The notes under the pieces: model-generated
What the model was told of the DNA's origin: nothing
Databases searched by the model: none
What the model saw: the letters and a program-made list of their open reading frames with translations, nothing else
Source: Sporomusaceae bacterium
GTDB lineage: Bacteria; Bacillota; Negativicutes; Sporomusales; UBA7701
Direction of reading: 5' to 3'
DNA: 64,000 bases
Assembly: GCA_031460455.1 (NCBI GenBank)
Contig: JAVKTQ010000002.1
Location: 408,843-472,842 of the forward strand
Program-made: the position numbers and the translations under genes
In this document: positions 44,827 through 54,948 of the stretch, in pieces
Position numbering within the stretch: position 1 is the stretch's first letter
Layout of the letters: every line of letters begins with the position of its first letter

Positions 44827-45756
44827 ATGCAGAAATGTTGCAGCACGATTCTCGACGCGGTGGGCAAAACGCCACTTGTTTATCTGGGACGTACTTCGCC
44901 GGCTGGCGGGGCGAAGATTTATGCCAAGGTGGAATGCGTCAACCCCGGCGGCAGCATCAAGACCCGCACCGCCCTCGGCATGATCGAGGCGGCCGAGCGG
45001 GCCGGCCAGCTCAAGCTCGACTCGGTCATCGTCGAGGTGACGAGCGGCAATCAGGGGATCGCCATGGCGATGATCGGCGCCGTGAAGGGCTACAAGGTCC
45101 GGATCGTCATGCCTGAGAATATGAGCGTGGAACGGCAGAAGCTCATCAAGGCCTATGGGGCGGAGATAATCCTCACTCCGGCCGGCGCAAGCATCACCGA
45201 GGCTATCGAAAGCGCGCTGGCCGTGGCCGGCGAAATGGCCGCCAAAGACAGCCGCGTCTTCCTGCCCCGGCAATTCGAAAACGTCAACAACCCCGATATC
45301 CACCGCCGCACAACCGGGCAGGAGATCCTCGCCCAGATGACGGGCCCGGTGGACGCGTTCGTGGCCGGCTTCGGCACCGGCGGCACCATAACCGGCATCG
45401 GCGAAGTTCTCAAGAAGGCCTATCCGGGCGTCATGATCATCGCCGCCGAGCCGGATAACGCCGCCATCCTGGCCGGCAAGCCGATCGGCCACCATGTCCA
45501 GCAGGGCATCGGCGACGGCGTCATCCCGCCCATATTGAACCGCGACATCATCGACGACCTCGTGCTGGTCAGCGACGACGAGGCCTGCGAGACCGCCCGC
45601 CGCCTGGCCCGCGAGGAAGGCATCCTCTGCGGCGTTTCCAGCGGGACCAACGCCTGCGCCGCCATCAAGATCGCCCAGAAACTCGGCCCCGGCAAGAGCG
45701 TGGTGACGGTGCTGCCGGATACGGGGGAGCGGTACCTCAGCACCTGCCTGTTCTGA
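44827..45756 (+). CDS. Cysteine-synthase-family PLP enzyme with altered signature
   Basis: A 309-residue fold-type-II enzyme close in length to O-acetylserine sulfhydrylase. The PLP Lys is K45 in GGSIKTRTA, where the usual text is SVKDR; the substrate loop is TSGNQGIAMA rather than TSGNTGI. The phosphate loop GTGGTITG is normal, and the C-terminus ends PDTGERYLST as in CysK. It probably makes cysteine, but the two changes near the active site could mean a different donor or nucleophile. ATG 44827 follows GGAGGGGGAAA. Repeat copy 6 begins 21 bp after the stop. Confidence 0.85.
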   Translation: MQKCCSTILDAVGKTPLVYLGRTSPAGGAKIYAKVECVNPGGSIKTRTALGMIEAAERAGQLKLDSVIVEVTSGNQGIAMAMIGAVKGYKVRIVMPENMSVERQKLIKAYGAEIILTPAGASITEAIESALAVAGEMAAKDSRVFLPRQFENVNNPDIHRRTTGQEILAQMTGPVDAFVAGFGTGGTITGIGEVLKKAYPGVMIIAAEPDNAAILAGKPIGHHVQQGIGDGVIPPILNRDIIDDLVLVSDDEACETARRLAREEGILCGVSSGTNACAAIKIAQKLGPGKSVVTVLPDTGERYLSTCLF

Positions 45757-45777
45757 TTTGGTCTCAAAACAAGGGAA

Positions 45778-45970
45778 GCCGCCTATAAAGCCCATCTGCG
45801 GCGCACCCGCAGGGGGCAGGCCGCAGTTCTAGGCGCTGAAGCGCCAAGAACTTGCGCACTTGCTCCTCCGGTGCGCCCCGCACACTGCACGTGAGATAAT
45901 CGCCTACAGCATAGACCGCTGATAAGGTCGAGATAGTCAGGACGTGCATCTGGGTCTTTCTAGGCGGCCT
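45778..45970 (+). repeat. Dispersed intergenic palindromic repeat, copy 6 (forward)
   Basis: A 193-bp copy with ends GCCGCCTATAAAGCCCATCT and GCATCTGGGTCTTTCTAGGC. It keeps the arm pattern but its centre differs from the other copies (GGCGCTGAAGCGCC and a TAAGGTCGAGATAGTCAGG stretch). The 415-bp gap 45757-46171 otherwise holds the terminator at 46000 and an AT-rich leader before secG. Confidence 0.75.
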
Positions 45971-45999
45971 CCGGTAATTCAAGAGGGATGATATTATTC

Positions 46000-46025
46000 A
46001 GAGGGCCGATGGCCCTCTTCTTCAT
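46000..46025 (+). terminator. Terminator ahead of secG
   Basis: AGAGGGCC (46000-46007), loop GAT, GGCCCTCT (46011-46018), then a T/C-rich tail. Confidence 0.75.
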
Positions 46026-46171
46026 TTATTTGCCAAATAATGCAACACATTTTGGTAAACGGTGTATATTATTTGTGTGAAACAGTGAAAATATATCGCG
46101 AAAGGCGATTGTCAAGCTATTTGCTATTTGGTAAAATAAAGTGGTACAAAAGGGTAGGGGGTGTAAAGTTA

Positions 46172-46402
46172 GTGTATAACGCGCTTATGATTCTCGACGG
46201 CATACTGTCCATCGCGATAATCGCCGTCGTAGTGATGCAGTCCAGCAAGAGCGCCGGCATGTCGGGAGCGATCGCCGGCGGCGCCGAGACCATTTTCGGC
46301 GGCAAGAAGAAAGGCCTGGACGAAATCCTTTCCAAGGCCACGATGGTGCTTGGCGTTCTTTTCGGCGTCGTTACCCTGGCCCTGGCCAAGATGTCGATGT
46401 AG
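46172..46402 (+). CDS. secG: Protein translocase subunit SecG
   Basis: A 76-residue membrane protein with two hydrophobic segments (about 5-25 and 52-72) separated by the SecG-type loop SSKSAGMSGAIAGGAETIFGGKKKGLDE. It assists SecYEG-dependent export. GTG 46172 follows AGGGGGTG and gives the typical length. In many Firmicutes secG is followed by a carboxylesterase, rnr and smpB; here seven kilobases of transport genes lie between. Confidence 0.93.
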   Translation: MYNALMILDGILSIAIIAVVVMQSSKSAGMSGAIAGGAETIFGGKKKGLDEILSKATMVLGVLFGVVTLALAKMSM

Positions 46403-46488
46403 ACAATTCCGGGAAAAATGTTCCACGGAGATTCCGGGAAATGTAACTCATTTCCCGTAATTTATTGCCTGTAAGGAGGAGTGGTAGT

Positions 46489-48501
<2,013 letters not shown>

Positions 48502-48518
48502 CCGTTCCACGACGATGT

Positions 48519-48556
48519 GGGCCGCAGCACCGGGATACCCGGCTGCGGCCCTTGGT
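48519..48556 (+). terminator. Terminator after pyrophosphatase copy 1
   Basis: GGGCCGCAGC (48519-48528) pairs with GCTGCGGCCC (48542-48551), with an inner CCGGG/CCCGG, followed by TTGGTTTTT. Confidence 0.85.
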
Positions 48557-48729
48557 TTTTGGCGATGCCGCGCATCATAATTATTACATAAATGGAAGGA
48601 ATTAACTAGGCGGCGGCGAATAAATGAAGCGTAATCGTTCTTAATGGGATAAATGGCGAAGAGGGTGGTCGCGGAAACGGATAAAGGTATCGTCGGGAGC
48701 CGAACGTAAAACGAGAAAGGGGTATTCCA

Positions 48730-50115
48730 GTGCAAGGTATCGAGAAGTTTATTGCCGATATGGCCGATTTTGTCTGGGGTCTGCCGCTGATAATCCTTCT
48801 GTTCGGAACGCACTTGTATTTGACTTTTAGACTGGGATTCATTCAGAAGTATATGGGCAAGGCGATCAAGCTTTCGCTGACCCGCTCGACCGAAGGGCGC
48901 GGCGATGTCAGCCAGTTCGGCGCGCTGACGACGGCGCTGGCCGCGACCATCGGCACAGGCAACATTGTCGGCGTGGCCACAGCCGTGGCCGCCGGCGGCC
49001 CTGGCGCGGTGCTGTGGATGTGGCTGACCGGCGTGTTCGGTATCGCCACTAAGTATGCGGAGGCGCTGCTGTCCGTCAAGTACCGGGTTCAGACCGAGGA
49101 CGGGCAGATGGCGGGCGGGCCGATGTACGTTCTCGAGCGCGGGCTCAATATGAAGTGGCTGGCTGTCGTGTTCGCGGCTCTGACCGCAATCGCCGCCTTT
49201 GGCATCGGCAACACTGTGCAGGCCAATTCCATCGCCTCGATGCTCAAGGAAACCTATAATGTTTCGCCGTATGTTTCCGGTATCGTCATGACCGTCCTTA
49301 CCGCCCTGGTCATTCTCGGCGGCATCAAGTCGATCGCCCGCGTGTGCGAGGCATTGGTGCCCTTCATGGCCGTCTTCTATGTCGCCGGCTGTGCGGTCAT
49401 CCTGCTGTCCGGGTTTTCCACCATCCTCGATTCGATCTCCCTTATCGTCAGCAGCGCCTTCTCCGGCCAGGCGGCGGTAGGCGGCTTCCTGGGAGCTGGC
49501 ATGAAAGAAGCGATGCGCTTCGGCATCGCCCGCGGCCTGTTTTCGAACGAATCCGGCCTCGGCAGCGCGCCGATTGTGGCCGCCGCCGCGCAGACGAAGA
49601 ACCCCGTCCGCCAGGCGCTCGTCTCCAGCACCGGCACTTTTTGGGATACGGTGGTGGTGTGCGCCATGACCGGCCTGGTGCTCGTCAACACCGGCGTCTG
49701 GCAGAGCGGCCTGAAAGGCGCCGCCCTAACCAAGACCGCTTTTGCCACCATCCCCGTGGTCGGCCCGCTCGTGCTGGCGATCGGTCTGCTGACCTTCGTT
49801 TTCTCAACCATCCTCGGCTGGTCCTACTACGGCGAGAAGGCGGCCGAGTATTTGTTCGGCAAAAAAGTTATTAAACCGTACCGCTACCTGTGGGTGGTGG
49901 CGGTGTTCCTCGGCTCGATCGCCAGCTTGCCGGCGGTGTGGAATTTCGCCGACGCCGCCAACGGCCTGATGGCCATCCCCAACCTCGTCTGTCTCCTGAT
50001 GCTGAGCGGCGTGCTCGTGTCCGAGACCCGCGAATACCTCTGGAACGGCAATCTCGACCGCGAACCGGCGGATTTCGCCGCCGCTCCGGGCGAGAAGCAG
50101 AAGGGAAAAGGCTGA
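48730..50115 (+). CDS. Alanine or glycine:cation symporter (AGCS family)
   Basis: A 461-residue membrane protein with about eleven helices. The family motifs are ALAATIGTGNIVGVATAVAAGGPGAVLWMW, GGPMYVLERGL, and GLFSNESGLGSAPIVAAAA. It imports alanine or glycine with Na+. GTG 48730 follows AAAGGGG. It lies between the two pyrophosphatase genes; if one of these pumps Na+, the three genes would form a sodium cycle (inference). Confidence 0.94.
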   Translation: MQGIEKFIADMADFVWGLPLIILLFGTHLYLTFRLGFIQKYMGKAIKLSLTRSTEGRGDVSQFGALTTALAATIGTGNIVGVATAVAAGGPGAVLWMWLTGVFGIATKYAEALLSVKYRVQTEDGQMAGGPMYVLERGLNMKWLAVVFAALTAIAAFGIGNTVQANSIASMLKETYNVSPYVSGIVMTVLTALVILGGIKSIARVCEALVPFMAVFYVAGCAVILLSGFSTILDSISLIVSSAFSGQAAVGGFLGAGMKEAMRFGIARGLFSNESGLGSAPIVAAAAQTKNPVRQALVSSTGTFWDTVVVCAMTGLVLVNTGVWQSGLKGAALTKTAFATIPVVGPLVLAIGLLTFVFSTILGWSYYGEKAAEYLFGKKVIKPYRYLWVVAVFLGSIASLPAVWNFADAANGLMAIPNLVCLLMLSGVLVSETREYLWNGNLDREPADFAAAPGEKQKGKG

Positions 50116-50126
50116 CAAGCTCCGTG

Positions 50127-50169
50127 AATGCAACCTGCCGCCGGCGTCGCGCCGGCGGCAGGTTGCATT
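50127..50169. terminator. Bidirectional terminator between symporter and LysR gene
   Basis: A 20-bp stem, AATGCAACCTGCCGCCGGCG (50127-50146) with CGCCGGCGGCAGGTTGCATT (50150-50169) and loop TCG; A/T flanks on both sides serve both strands. Confidence 0.93.
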
Positions 50170-50170
50170 T

Positions 50171-51073
50171 TTACTGGCTGTCGTAGCCTTCCAGCAGGTC
50201 GACGAACGCTTTCTCCGCAACGTTATAATCCTGGCCGGCCCGCGAGATGAGCAGGAAGCGCCTGTCGATGGTGTTCAGCCGGTTGAGCGGCACTTCCGCC
50301 AGACGCCCGGTCGAAAGTTCGTGGCGGATGGCCACCGAACTGATCAGGGCTATGCCGATTCTTTCCTCGACCGCCAGCTTGATCGACTCGTGGTTAGCCA
50401 TCTCGATCACTGTTTCGAAGACGAGGTTTTCCTGGTGGATGAATTTGTCGACAACCGACCGCATGCCCGAATCGGGCCGACTGTGGATGAAGACCTGGCC
50501 GCGCGTCAAATCCCGCGGCTCGACGAGGCTGCGGCCGCACCATTCGTGGCCCGGCCAGACGATGAGCGATAGGTGGTCGCGGGACACCGGGCGGGATTTC
50601 AGGGCATGATCGGCCAGCCAGTTGAGGTTGTGGCCGACGAGCCCCAGGTCGATATCGTCGGAGCGCACGGCGTCGATTATTTTGTAGCCGTAGTCGGTCT
50701 TGACCGACAGGTCGATGTGGGGGTAACGGTCCTTATAGCGGCGCAGGAGGGAAGGGAGCAGGTAGGTGCTGACGGTCGACGAGGCGCCGAGCCTCAGCCG
50801 GCCTTTGCCGAGGCTGTTGACTTCTTTGATTCTGGCGGGAAGCTCGCCGAGGGTGCCGATTATATCCTTGGCAGTCTTATAAAGCACCCGGCCTTCGGGG
50901 GTCACGGAGCAGCGCTTGCCGGCCCTGGTGAACAGCGCCACCCCGAAGTGGCGCTCCAGTGCGGCGATCTGCTGGCTGACCGACGACTGGGCCATGTAGA
51001 GGCATTCGGCGGCCCGCACGAACGAGTTCTGCTCGACGACCAGGCAGAAGGTCTGCAGTTGCTGAAAGGTCAT
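50171..51073 (-). CDS. LysR-family transcriptional regulator
   Basis: A 300-residue regulator with an N-terminal winged helix (about 1-60, TFCLVVEQNSFVRAAECLYMAQSSVSQQIAALERHFG) and a LysR substrate-binding domain (about 90-295). It resembles CysL/CbbR-type proteins in general build; the effector is unknown. It is divergent from pyrophosphatase copy 2, whose promoter region it shares, and is the plausible regulator of that gene. The minus-strand start at 51073 follows an AGGTGA-type site. Confidence 0.93.
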   Translation of the reverse strand: MTFQQLQTFCLVVEQNSFVRAAECLYMAQSSVSQQIAALERHFGVALFTRAGKRCSVTPEGRVLYKTAKDIIGTLGELPARIKEVNSLGKGRLRLGASSTVSTYLLPSLLRRYKDRYPHIDLSVKTDYGYKIIDAVRSDDIDLGLVGHNLNWLADHALKSRPVSRDHLSLIVWPGHEWCGRSLVEPRDLTRGQVFIHSRPDSGMRSVVDKFIHQENLVFETVIEMANHESIKLAVEERIGIALISSVAIRHELSTGRLAEVPLNRLNTIDRRFLLISRAGQDYNVAEKAFVDLLEGYDSQ

Positions 51074-51125
51074 GCCTTCACCTGCTTATAAGATTTATAT
51101 TATTGTTTTGATTGTAATTTATACG

Positions 51126-51154
51126 TTGCACCTTATTAATCCTTCCGGTAAGAT
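51126..51154 (+). promoter_or_regulatory. Putative promoter of pyrophosphatase copy 2
   Basis: TTGCAC (51126-51131), 17-bp spacer, TAAGAT (51149-51154), in the 125-bp divergent gap opposite the LysR gene. Confidence 0.5.
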
Positions 51155-51198
51155 AAAGAAAGTCCATATTCTAGCCGATTTTGGAAGGGGGTCTTTTT

Positions 51199-53202
51199 CT
51201 GGAACTGCTGTATATCGCACCAATCGCCGGTCTTGTCGCTCTGCTTTTCGCCGCCTACCTGATGGTCAGCGTGCTGAGAGAGAGCCCGGGAAACCAAAAA
51301 ATGCAGGATATCTCCCAGGCCATCTTCGAAGGGGCGATGGCGTTTCTCAACCGTCAGTACCGCACCCTTGTGCCGTTTACCGCCATTGTTTTCGTTGTTC
51401 TTTACTACTTCGGCAGCTATCAACTGGCATTATCCTTCCTTGTCGGGGCCGTATGCTCGGCCATCGCCGGCTATGTCGGCATGACATCGACCACCAAATC
51501 CAACGCCCGCACCACCGAGGCCGCCCGCCACAGCCTGAACAAGGCGCTGAGCGTGTCGTTCCGGGCCGGGGCGGTAATGGGGATGTCGGTGGCCGGTCTG
51601 GGCCTGCTCGGCGTTTCGCTGCTCTATATCGTTTTCCGCGATCCCGTCGTCATCAACAGCTTTGCCTTCGGCGCCAGCGCCATCGCGTTCTTCGCCCGCA
51701 TCGGCGGCGGCATCTTCACCAAGGCTGCCGATGTCGGCGCCGACCTGGTCGGCAAAGTGGAGGCCGGCATCCCTGAGGACGATCCCCGCAATCCGGCCGT
51801 CATCGCCGACAACGTCGGCGACAATGTCGGCGACACCGCCGGCATGGGCGCCGACCTGTTCGAATCCTACGGCGCCACCGCCATCGCCGCCATGCTGATC
51901 GGCAATACCCTTTTCGGCGTCAACGGCGTCATCTTCCCGCTGCTGCTCGGCGCCGCCGGCATCGCCGCCGCCATCGCCAGCACATTCCTGGTGCGCACCG
52001 GCGAGAACGGCAGCCCGCAGGCGGCCCTCAACCGCGGCCTGTGGGGCACAAACATCATCACCGCGGTCATCGCCTACTTCATGGCTATCGCCACCTTCGG
52101 CGCGGAAAAAGGGTTCGGCATCTTCATCGCTATCGTCGCCGGCCTGGTCGTCAATGTCCTCGTCGGCCTGATCACCGAGTACTATACCTCTCACGCCCAC
52201 TTCCCGACCCGCGATATCGCCGATTCCTCGCGGACCGGCGCGGCCACCAACATCATCTCCGGCGTGGCCACCGGCCTCAAGAGCACCGCGCTGCCGATGA
52301 TCGTCTTTGCGGTTGCCACCTATGTTGCCTTTACATATGCCGGCATCTACGGTATCGCGATGGCAGCCATGGGCATGCTCTGCACCGCCGGGATGGTGGT
52401 GGCGGTCGACTCGTTCGGCCCGGTCGCCGATAATGCGGGGGGCATCGCCGAAATGGCCGATATGCCCAAGGAAGTCCGTAAAACTACCGACAGGCTCGAC
52501 GCGGTCGGCAACACCACGGCGGCGATCGCCAAAGGCTTCGCCATCGGCTCGGCGGCTCTGACCGCCCTGGCTCTCTTCACCGCCTTCGGCGAAGAGGTGG
52601 CCAAGAACCCGAAACTCGGCGGCCTGCTGGTGGGGGGACACCTGGTCGTCAACCTCACCGAGCCTGGCGTCATCATCGGCATCTTCCTCGGCGCCGCCCT
52701 GCCGTTTCTGGTGTGCGCTTTCACCATGGAGGCGGTCGGCAAGGCCGCGTTCGAGATGATCGGCGAGGTCCGCCGCCAGTTCCGCGATATCCCCGGCATC
52801 ATGGAAGGCACCGGCCGCCCCGATTACGCCCGCTGCGTCGATATCAGCACCCAGGCCGCCATCCGCGAGATGGTCCTCCCCGGCGTGTTCGCCGTAGGGG
52901 CGCCGCTGCTCGTCGGCTTCGCGATGGGCGCCAAGGCGCTCGCCGGCTTCCTGGCCGGCGTCACCGCCGCCGGTGTGCTGCTCGCCATCTTCATGTCCAA
53001 CGCGGGCGGCGCCTGGGACAACGCCAAGAAATTCATCGAAGGCGGCCAGCACGGCGGCAAGGGCACTCCCGCCCACGCGGCGGCCGTCATCGGCGACACG
53101 GTCGGCGACCCGTTCAAGGACACCTCCGGCCCGGCGATGAACCCGCTCATCAAGGTGGCGGGGACGATATCGCTGATCATCGCGCCCCTGCTCTTCTTTT
53201 AG
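51199..53202 (+). CDS. hppA: K+-dependent membrane-bound pyrophosphatase, copy 2
   Basis: A 667-residue paralogue of the enzyme at 46489 with the same catalytic motifs ([44 protein letters not shown]) and GNTTAA, so again of the K+-dependent class. It differs most in the first 60 residues and the loop near residue 470. The start is odd: GGAAGGGGGT at 51183-51192 directs initiation to a CTG codon at 51199 (reading [11 protein letters not shown], aligned with the start of copy 1). A TTG at 51181 has no ribosome site ahead of it. One copy may pump Na+ and the other H+. Confidence 0.95.
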   Translation: MELLYIAPIAGLVALLFAAYLMVSVLRESPGNQKMQDISQAIFEGAMAFLNRQYRTLVPFTAIVFVVLYYFGSYQLALSFLVGAVCSAIAGYVGMTSTTKSNARTTEAARHSLNKALSVSFRAGAVMGMSVAGLGLLGVSLLYIVFRDPVVINSFAFGASAIAFFARIGGGIFTKAADVGADLVGKVEAGIPEDDPRNPAVIADNVGDNVGDTAGMGADLFESYGATAIAAMLIGNTLFGVNGVIFPLLLGAAGIAAAIASTFLVRTGENGSPQAALNRGLWGTNIITAVIAYFMAIATFGAEKGFGIFIAIVAGLVVNVLVGLITEYYTSHAHFPTRDIADSSRTGAATNIISGVATGLKSTALPMIVFAVATYVAFTYAGIYGIAMAAMGMLCTAGMVVAVDSFGPVADNAGGIAEMADMPKEVRKTTDRLDAVGNTTAAIAKGFAIGSAALTALALFTAFGEEVAKNPKLGGLLVGGHLVVNLTEPGVIIGIFLGAALPFLVCAFTMEAVGKAAFEMIGEVRRQFRDIPGIMEGTGRPDYARCVDISTQAAIREMVLPGVFAVGAPLLVGFAMGAKALAGFLAGVTAAGVLLAIFMSNAGGAWDNAKKFIEGGQHGGKGTPAHAAAVIGDTVGDPFKDTSGPAMNPLIKVAGTISLIIAPLLFF

Positions 53203-53210
53203 AAATGACG

Positions 53211-53243
53211 AACGACACCGGCCTTGAGGCCGGTGTCGTTTTT
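53211..53243 (+). terminator. Terminator after pyrophosphatase copy 2
   Basis: AACGACACCGGCC (53211-53223), loop TTGA, GGCCGGTGTCGTT (53228-53240), then T residues. It also ends the convergent VOC gene. Confidence 0.93.
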
Positions 53244-53254
53244 GTTTGTACTTG

Positions 53255-53629
53255 CTACATCGAGTGCAGGCCGATGCAGTTGCCTTCGCTGTCTTCGAAG
53301 AGCCCGAAGAAGCCGTATTGCCCGATATCGGTCTTGGGGACGAGCGTTTTGCCGTTGTGGGCGGCGATTTTGGTCAGGGTGGCGGTGATGTCGGGTACGG
53401 CGAAGTAGACGATTGTGCCGGTATGGGACGGCACGTTCTCCTTACCCTTCACGAGCGCGCCGCCGGCGCCGATTGTGTTCATCTCCATCGGGAACATGGC
53501 CATCTGCCGCTCGCCTGAGTCGACGACTTCGAGCTTAAAGCCGAAGACCGCCTCGTAAAAGGCTTGGCCGCGCGGCATATCGGTCACGGGAATTTCGAAC
53601 CAGATCACGGGGTTGATCTTGTCAGCCAT
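53255..53629 (-). CDS. VOC/glyoxalase-superfamily protein
   Basis: A 124-residue vicinal-oxygen-chelate domain protein (begins ADKINPVIWFEIPVTDMPRGQAFYEAVFGFKLE, ends FEDSEGNCIGLHS). It resembles the CFP-30-like/PhnB-type group; substrate and metal are unknown. On the minus strand, ATG 53629 is about 11 bases after AGGAG; GTG 53638 is too near to it. Convergent with pyrophosphatase copy 2. Confidence 0.9.
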   Translation of the reverse strand: MADKINPVIWFEIPVTDMPRGQAFYEAVFGFKLEVVDSGERQMAMFPMEMNTIGAGGALVKGKENVPSHTGTIVYFAVPDITATLTKIAAHNGKTLVPKTDIGQYGFFGLFEDSEGNCIGLHSM

Positions 53630-53725
53630 TTTTATCACGCTCCTGCCTGATTACTATGTTTATTATAACCCATGCGGTGCTGGGGCAGCCATATTTTGTA
53701 AGAGCCATGGTCGAATCTCCCCGCT

Positions 53726-53755
53726 TTGCCTGGCCATGCCTGAAAATGGTATAAT
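53726..53755 (+). promoter_or_regulatory. Putative promoter of the carboxylesterase-thioesterase-rnr unit
   Basis: TTGCCT (53726-53731), 18-bp spacer, TATAAT (53750-53755), 33 bp before the GTG start. Confidence 0.55.
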
Positions 53756-53787
53756 AAATGTTACCAAGGACAATGGAGGGATGCCTG

Positions 53788-54534
53788 GTGGCGATTATGC
53801 GCGGGGCCGAGCCGTTCCTCCTGCCGGGGGGCGACCGGGGTGTGCTGCTTATCCACGGGTTTACCGGCGCGCCGGCCGAGATGCGCCTCTTGGGCGAGTA
53901 CCTGCACGGCAGAGGTTACACCGTCCTGGGGCCGCGCCTGGCCGGGCACGGCAGCAGCCCGGCGGAGATGGCGGGCACCAGGTGGCCCCATTGGTACGGC
54001 GATGTGGAGGACGGCTACCATCTGCTGCGGGGCCTGTGCCGGGAGGTATCAGTCGTCGGCTTGTCGATGGGAGGGCTGCTGGCCCTTAAACTGGCGGCCG
54101 AGCATCCTATCGACAGGATCGCAGTCGTGAACGCACCGATATACTTGCTTGACAAGCGCGTAAAGCTGCTGCCGTTCTTCCGTCTGTTCCGCAATTTTCA
54201 GCGCCAGGAGAAGCGCCGGCTGACGGTCAACGAGCGCTATAACGTTTCCTACGACTATATGCCGCTGACCTGCGTGGTCAGCCTGCTGGAACTGGTAAAG
54301 CATGTGGACAGACTGCTGCCGCTCGTCAACCGGCCGGCCCTGCTTGTGCAGTCGCGGCATGACCGGACGGTGCGGCCGGAGAGCGTCGTCCATATCCACA
54401 ACCGCCTCGGCAGCCGGGACAAGAAGATAATCTGGCTGGAACGGTCGGGTCACGTGGCGACCATCGATGTTGAGCACGAGCGGCTTTTCCGCTATATAGA
54501 CAGCTTTCTGACAGCAAGATCAATTGACGACTGA
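53788..54534 (+). CDS. Alpha/beta-hydrolase carboxylesterase (Est30/YvaK type)
   Basis: A 248-residue esterase. The oxyanion region LLIHGFTGAPAEMRLLGEYL is followed by nucleophile Ser in VGLSMGG, the acid in SRHDRTV and the base His in SGHVATID, the full catalytic triad. Related enzymes cleave short-chain carboxyl esters or monoglycerides. GTG 53788 follows GGAGGG by 7 bases; the ATG at 53758 is next to the -10 box. Its location before rnr matches the Bacillus secG-yvaK-rnr order. Confidence 0.9.
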   Translation: MAIMRGAEPFLLPGGDRGVLLIHGFTGAPAEMRLLGEYLHGRGYTVLGPRLAGHGSSPAEMAGTRWPHWYGDVEDGYHLLRGLCREVSVVGLSMGGLLALKLAAEHPIDRIAVVNAPIYLLDKRVKLLPFFRLFRNFQRQEKRRLTVNERYNVSYDYMPLTCVVSLLELVKHVDRLLPLVNRPALLVQSRHDRTVRPESVVHIHNRLGSRDKKIIWLERSGHVATIDVEHERLFRYIDSFLTARSIDD

Positions 54535-54548
54535 AGGGAGACAAACTA

Positions 54549-54944
54549 ATGGAAGACGAACGCAATACATGGTGCTTTGCCTGCGGGCCCAATAACCCCA
54601 TCGGCCTGAAGCTGAGGTTCAGCGAGGAGGGGGACAAGTATGTGGCCCGTTTTACCGCCGGCCCTGAACACCAGGGTTACGACGGCATCGTTCACGGCGG
54701 CATCGTTAGCACGCTGCTGGACGAGATCATGGCCCGCTACCCGTACGCCAAGGGCGAAAATACTGTGACCGCCCGCCTGGAGATAAGATACCGCCAGCCG
54801 ACCCCGGTGGGCAAGGAGCTGACCGTGACGGGATGGATCGCGAGCAAGCGGGGCAGGATATACGAAACGGCCGGCACGGTAGCGCTGGAGGACGGCACCG
54901 TCACCGCCGAGGGCAAGGCCACCGTGATGGTTATGAGGAAGTGA
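54549..54944 (+). CDS. PaaI-type hotdog thioesterase
   Basis: A 131-residue single hotdog domain with the PaaI-like motif GYDGIVHGGIVSTLLDEIM near residue 42-60. It begins CFACGPNNPIGLKLRF, a common start in this subgroup. It hydrolyses an acyl-CoA of unknown identity. ATG 54549 follows AGGGAG. The rnr start is 5 bp after the stop. Confidence 0.88.
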   Translation: MEDERNTWCFACGPNNPIGLKLRFSEEGDKYVARFTAGPEHQGYDGIVHGGIVSTLLDEIMARYPYAKGENTVTARLEIRYRQPTPVGKELTVTGWIASKRGRIYETAGTVALEDGTVTAEGKATVMVMRK

Positions 54945-54948
54945 ACCG

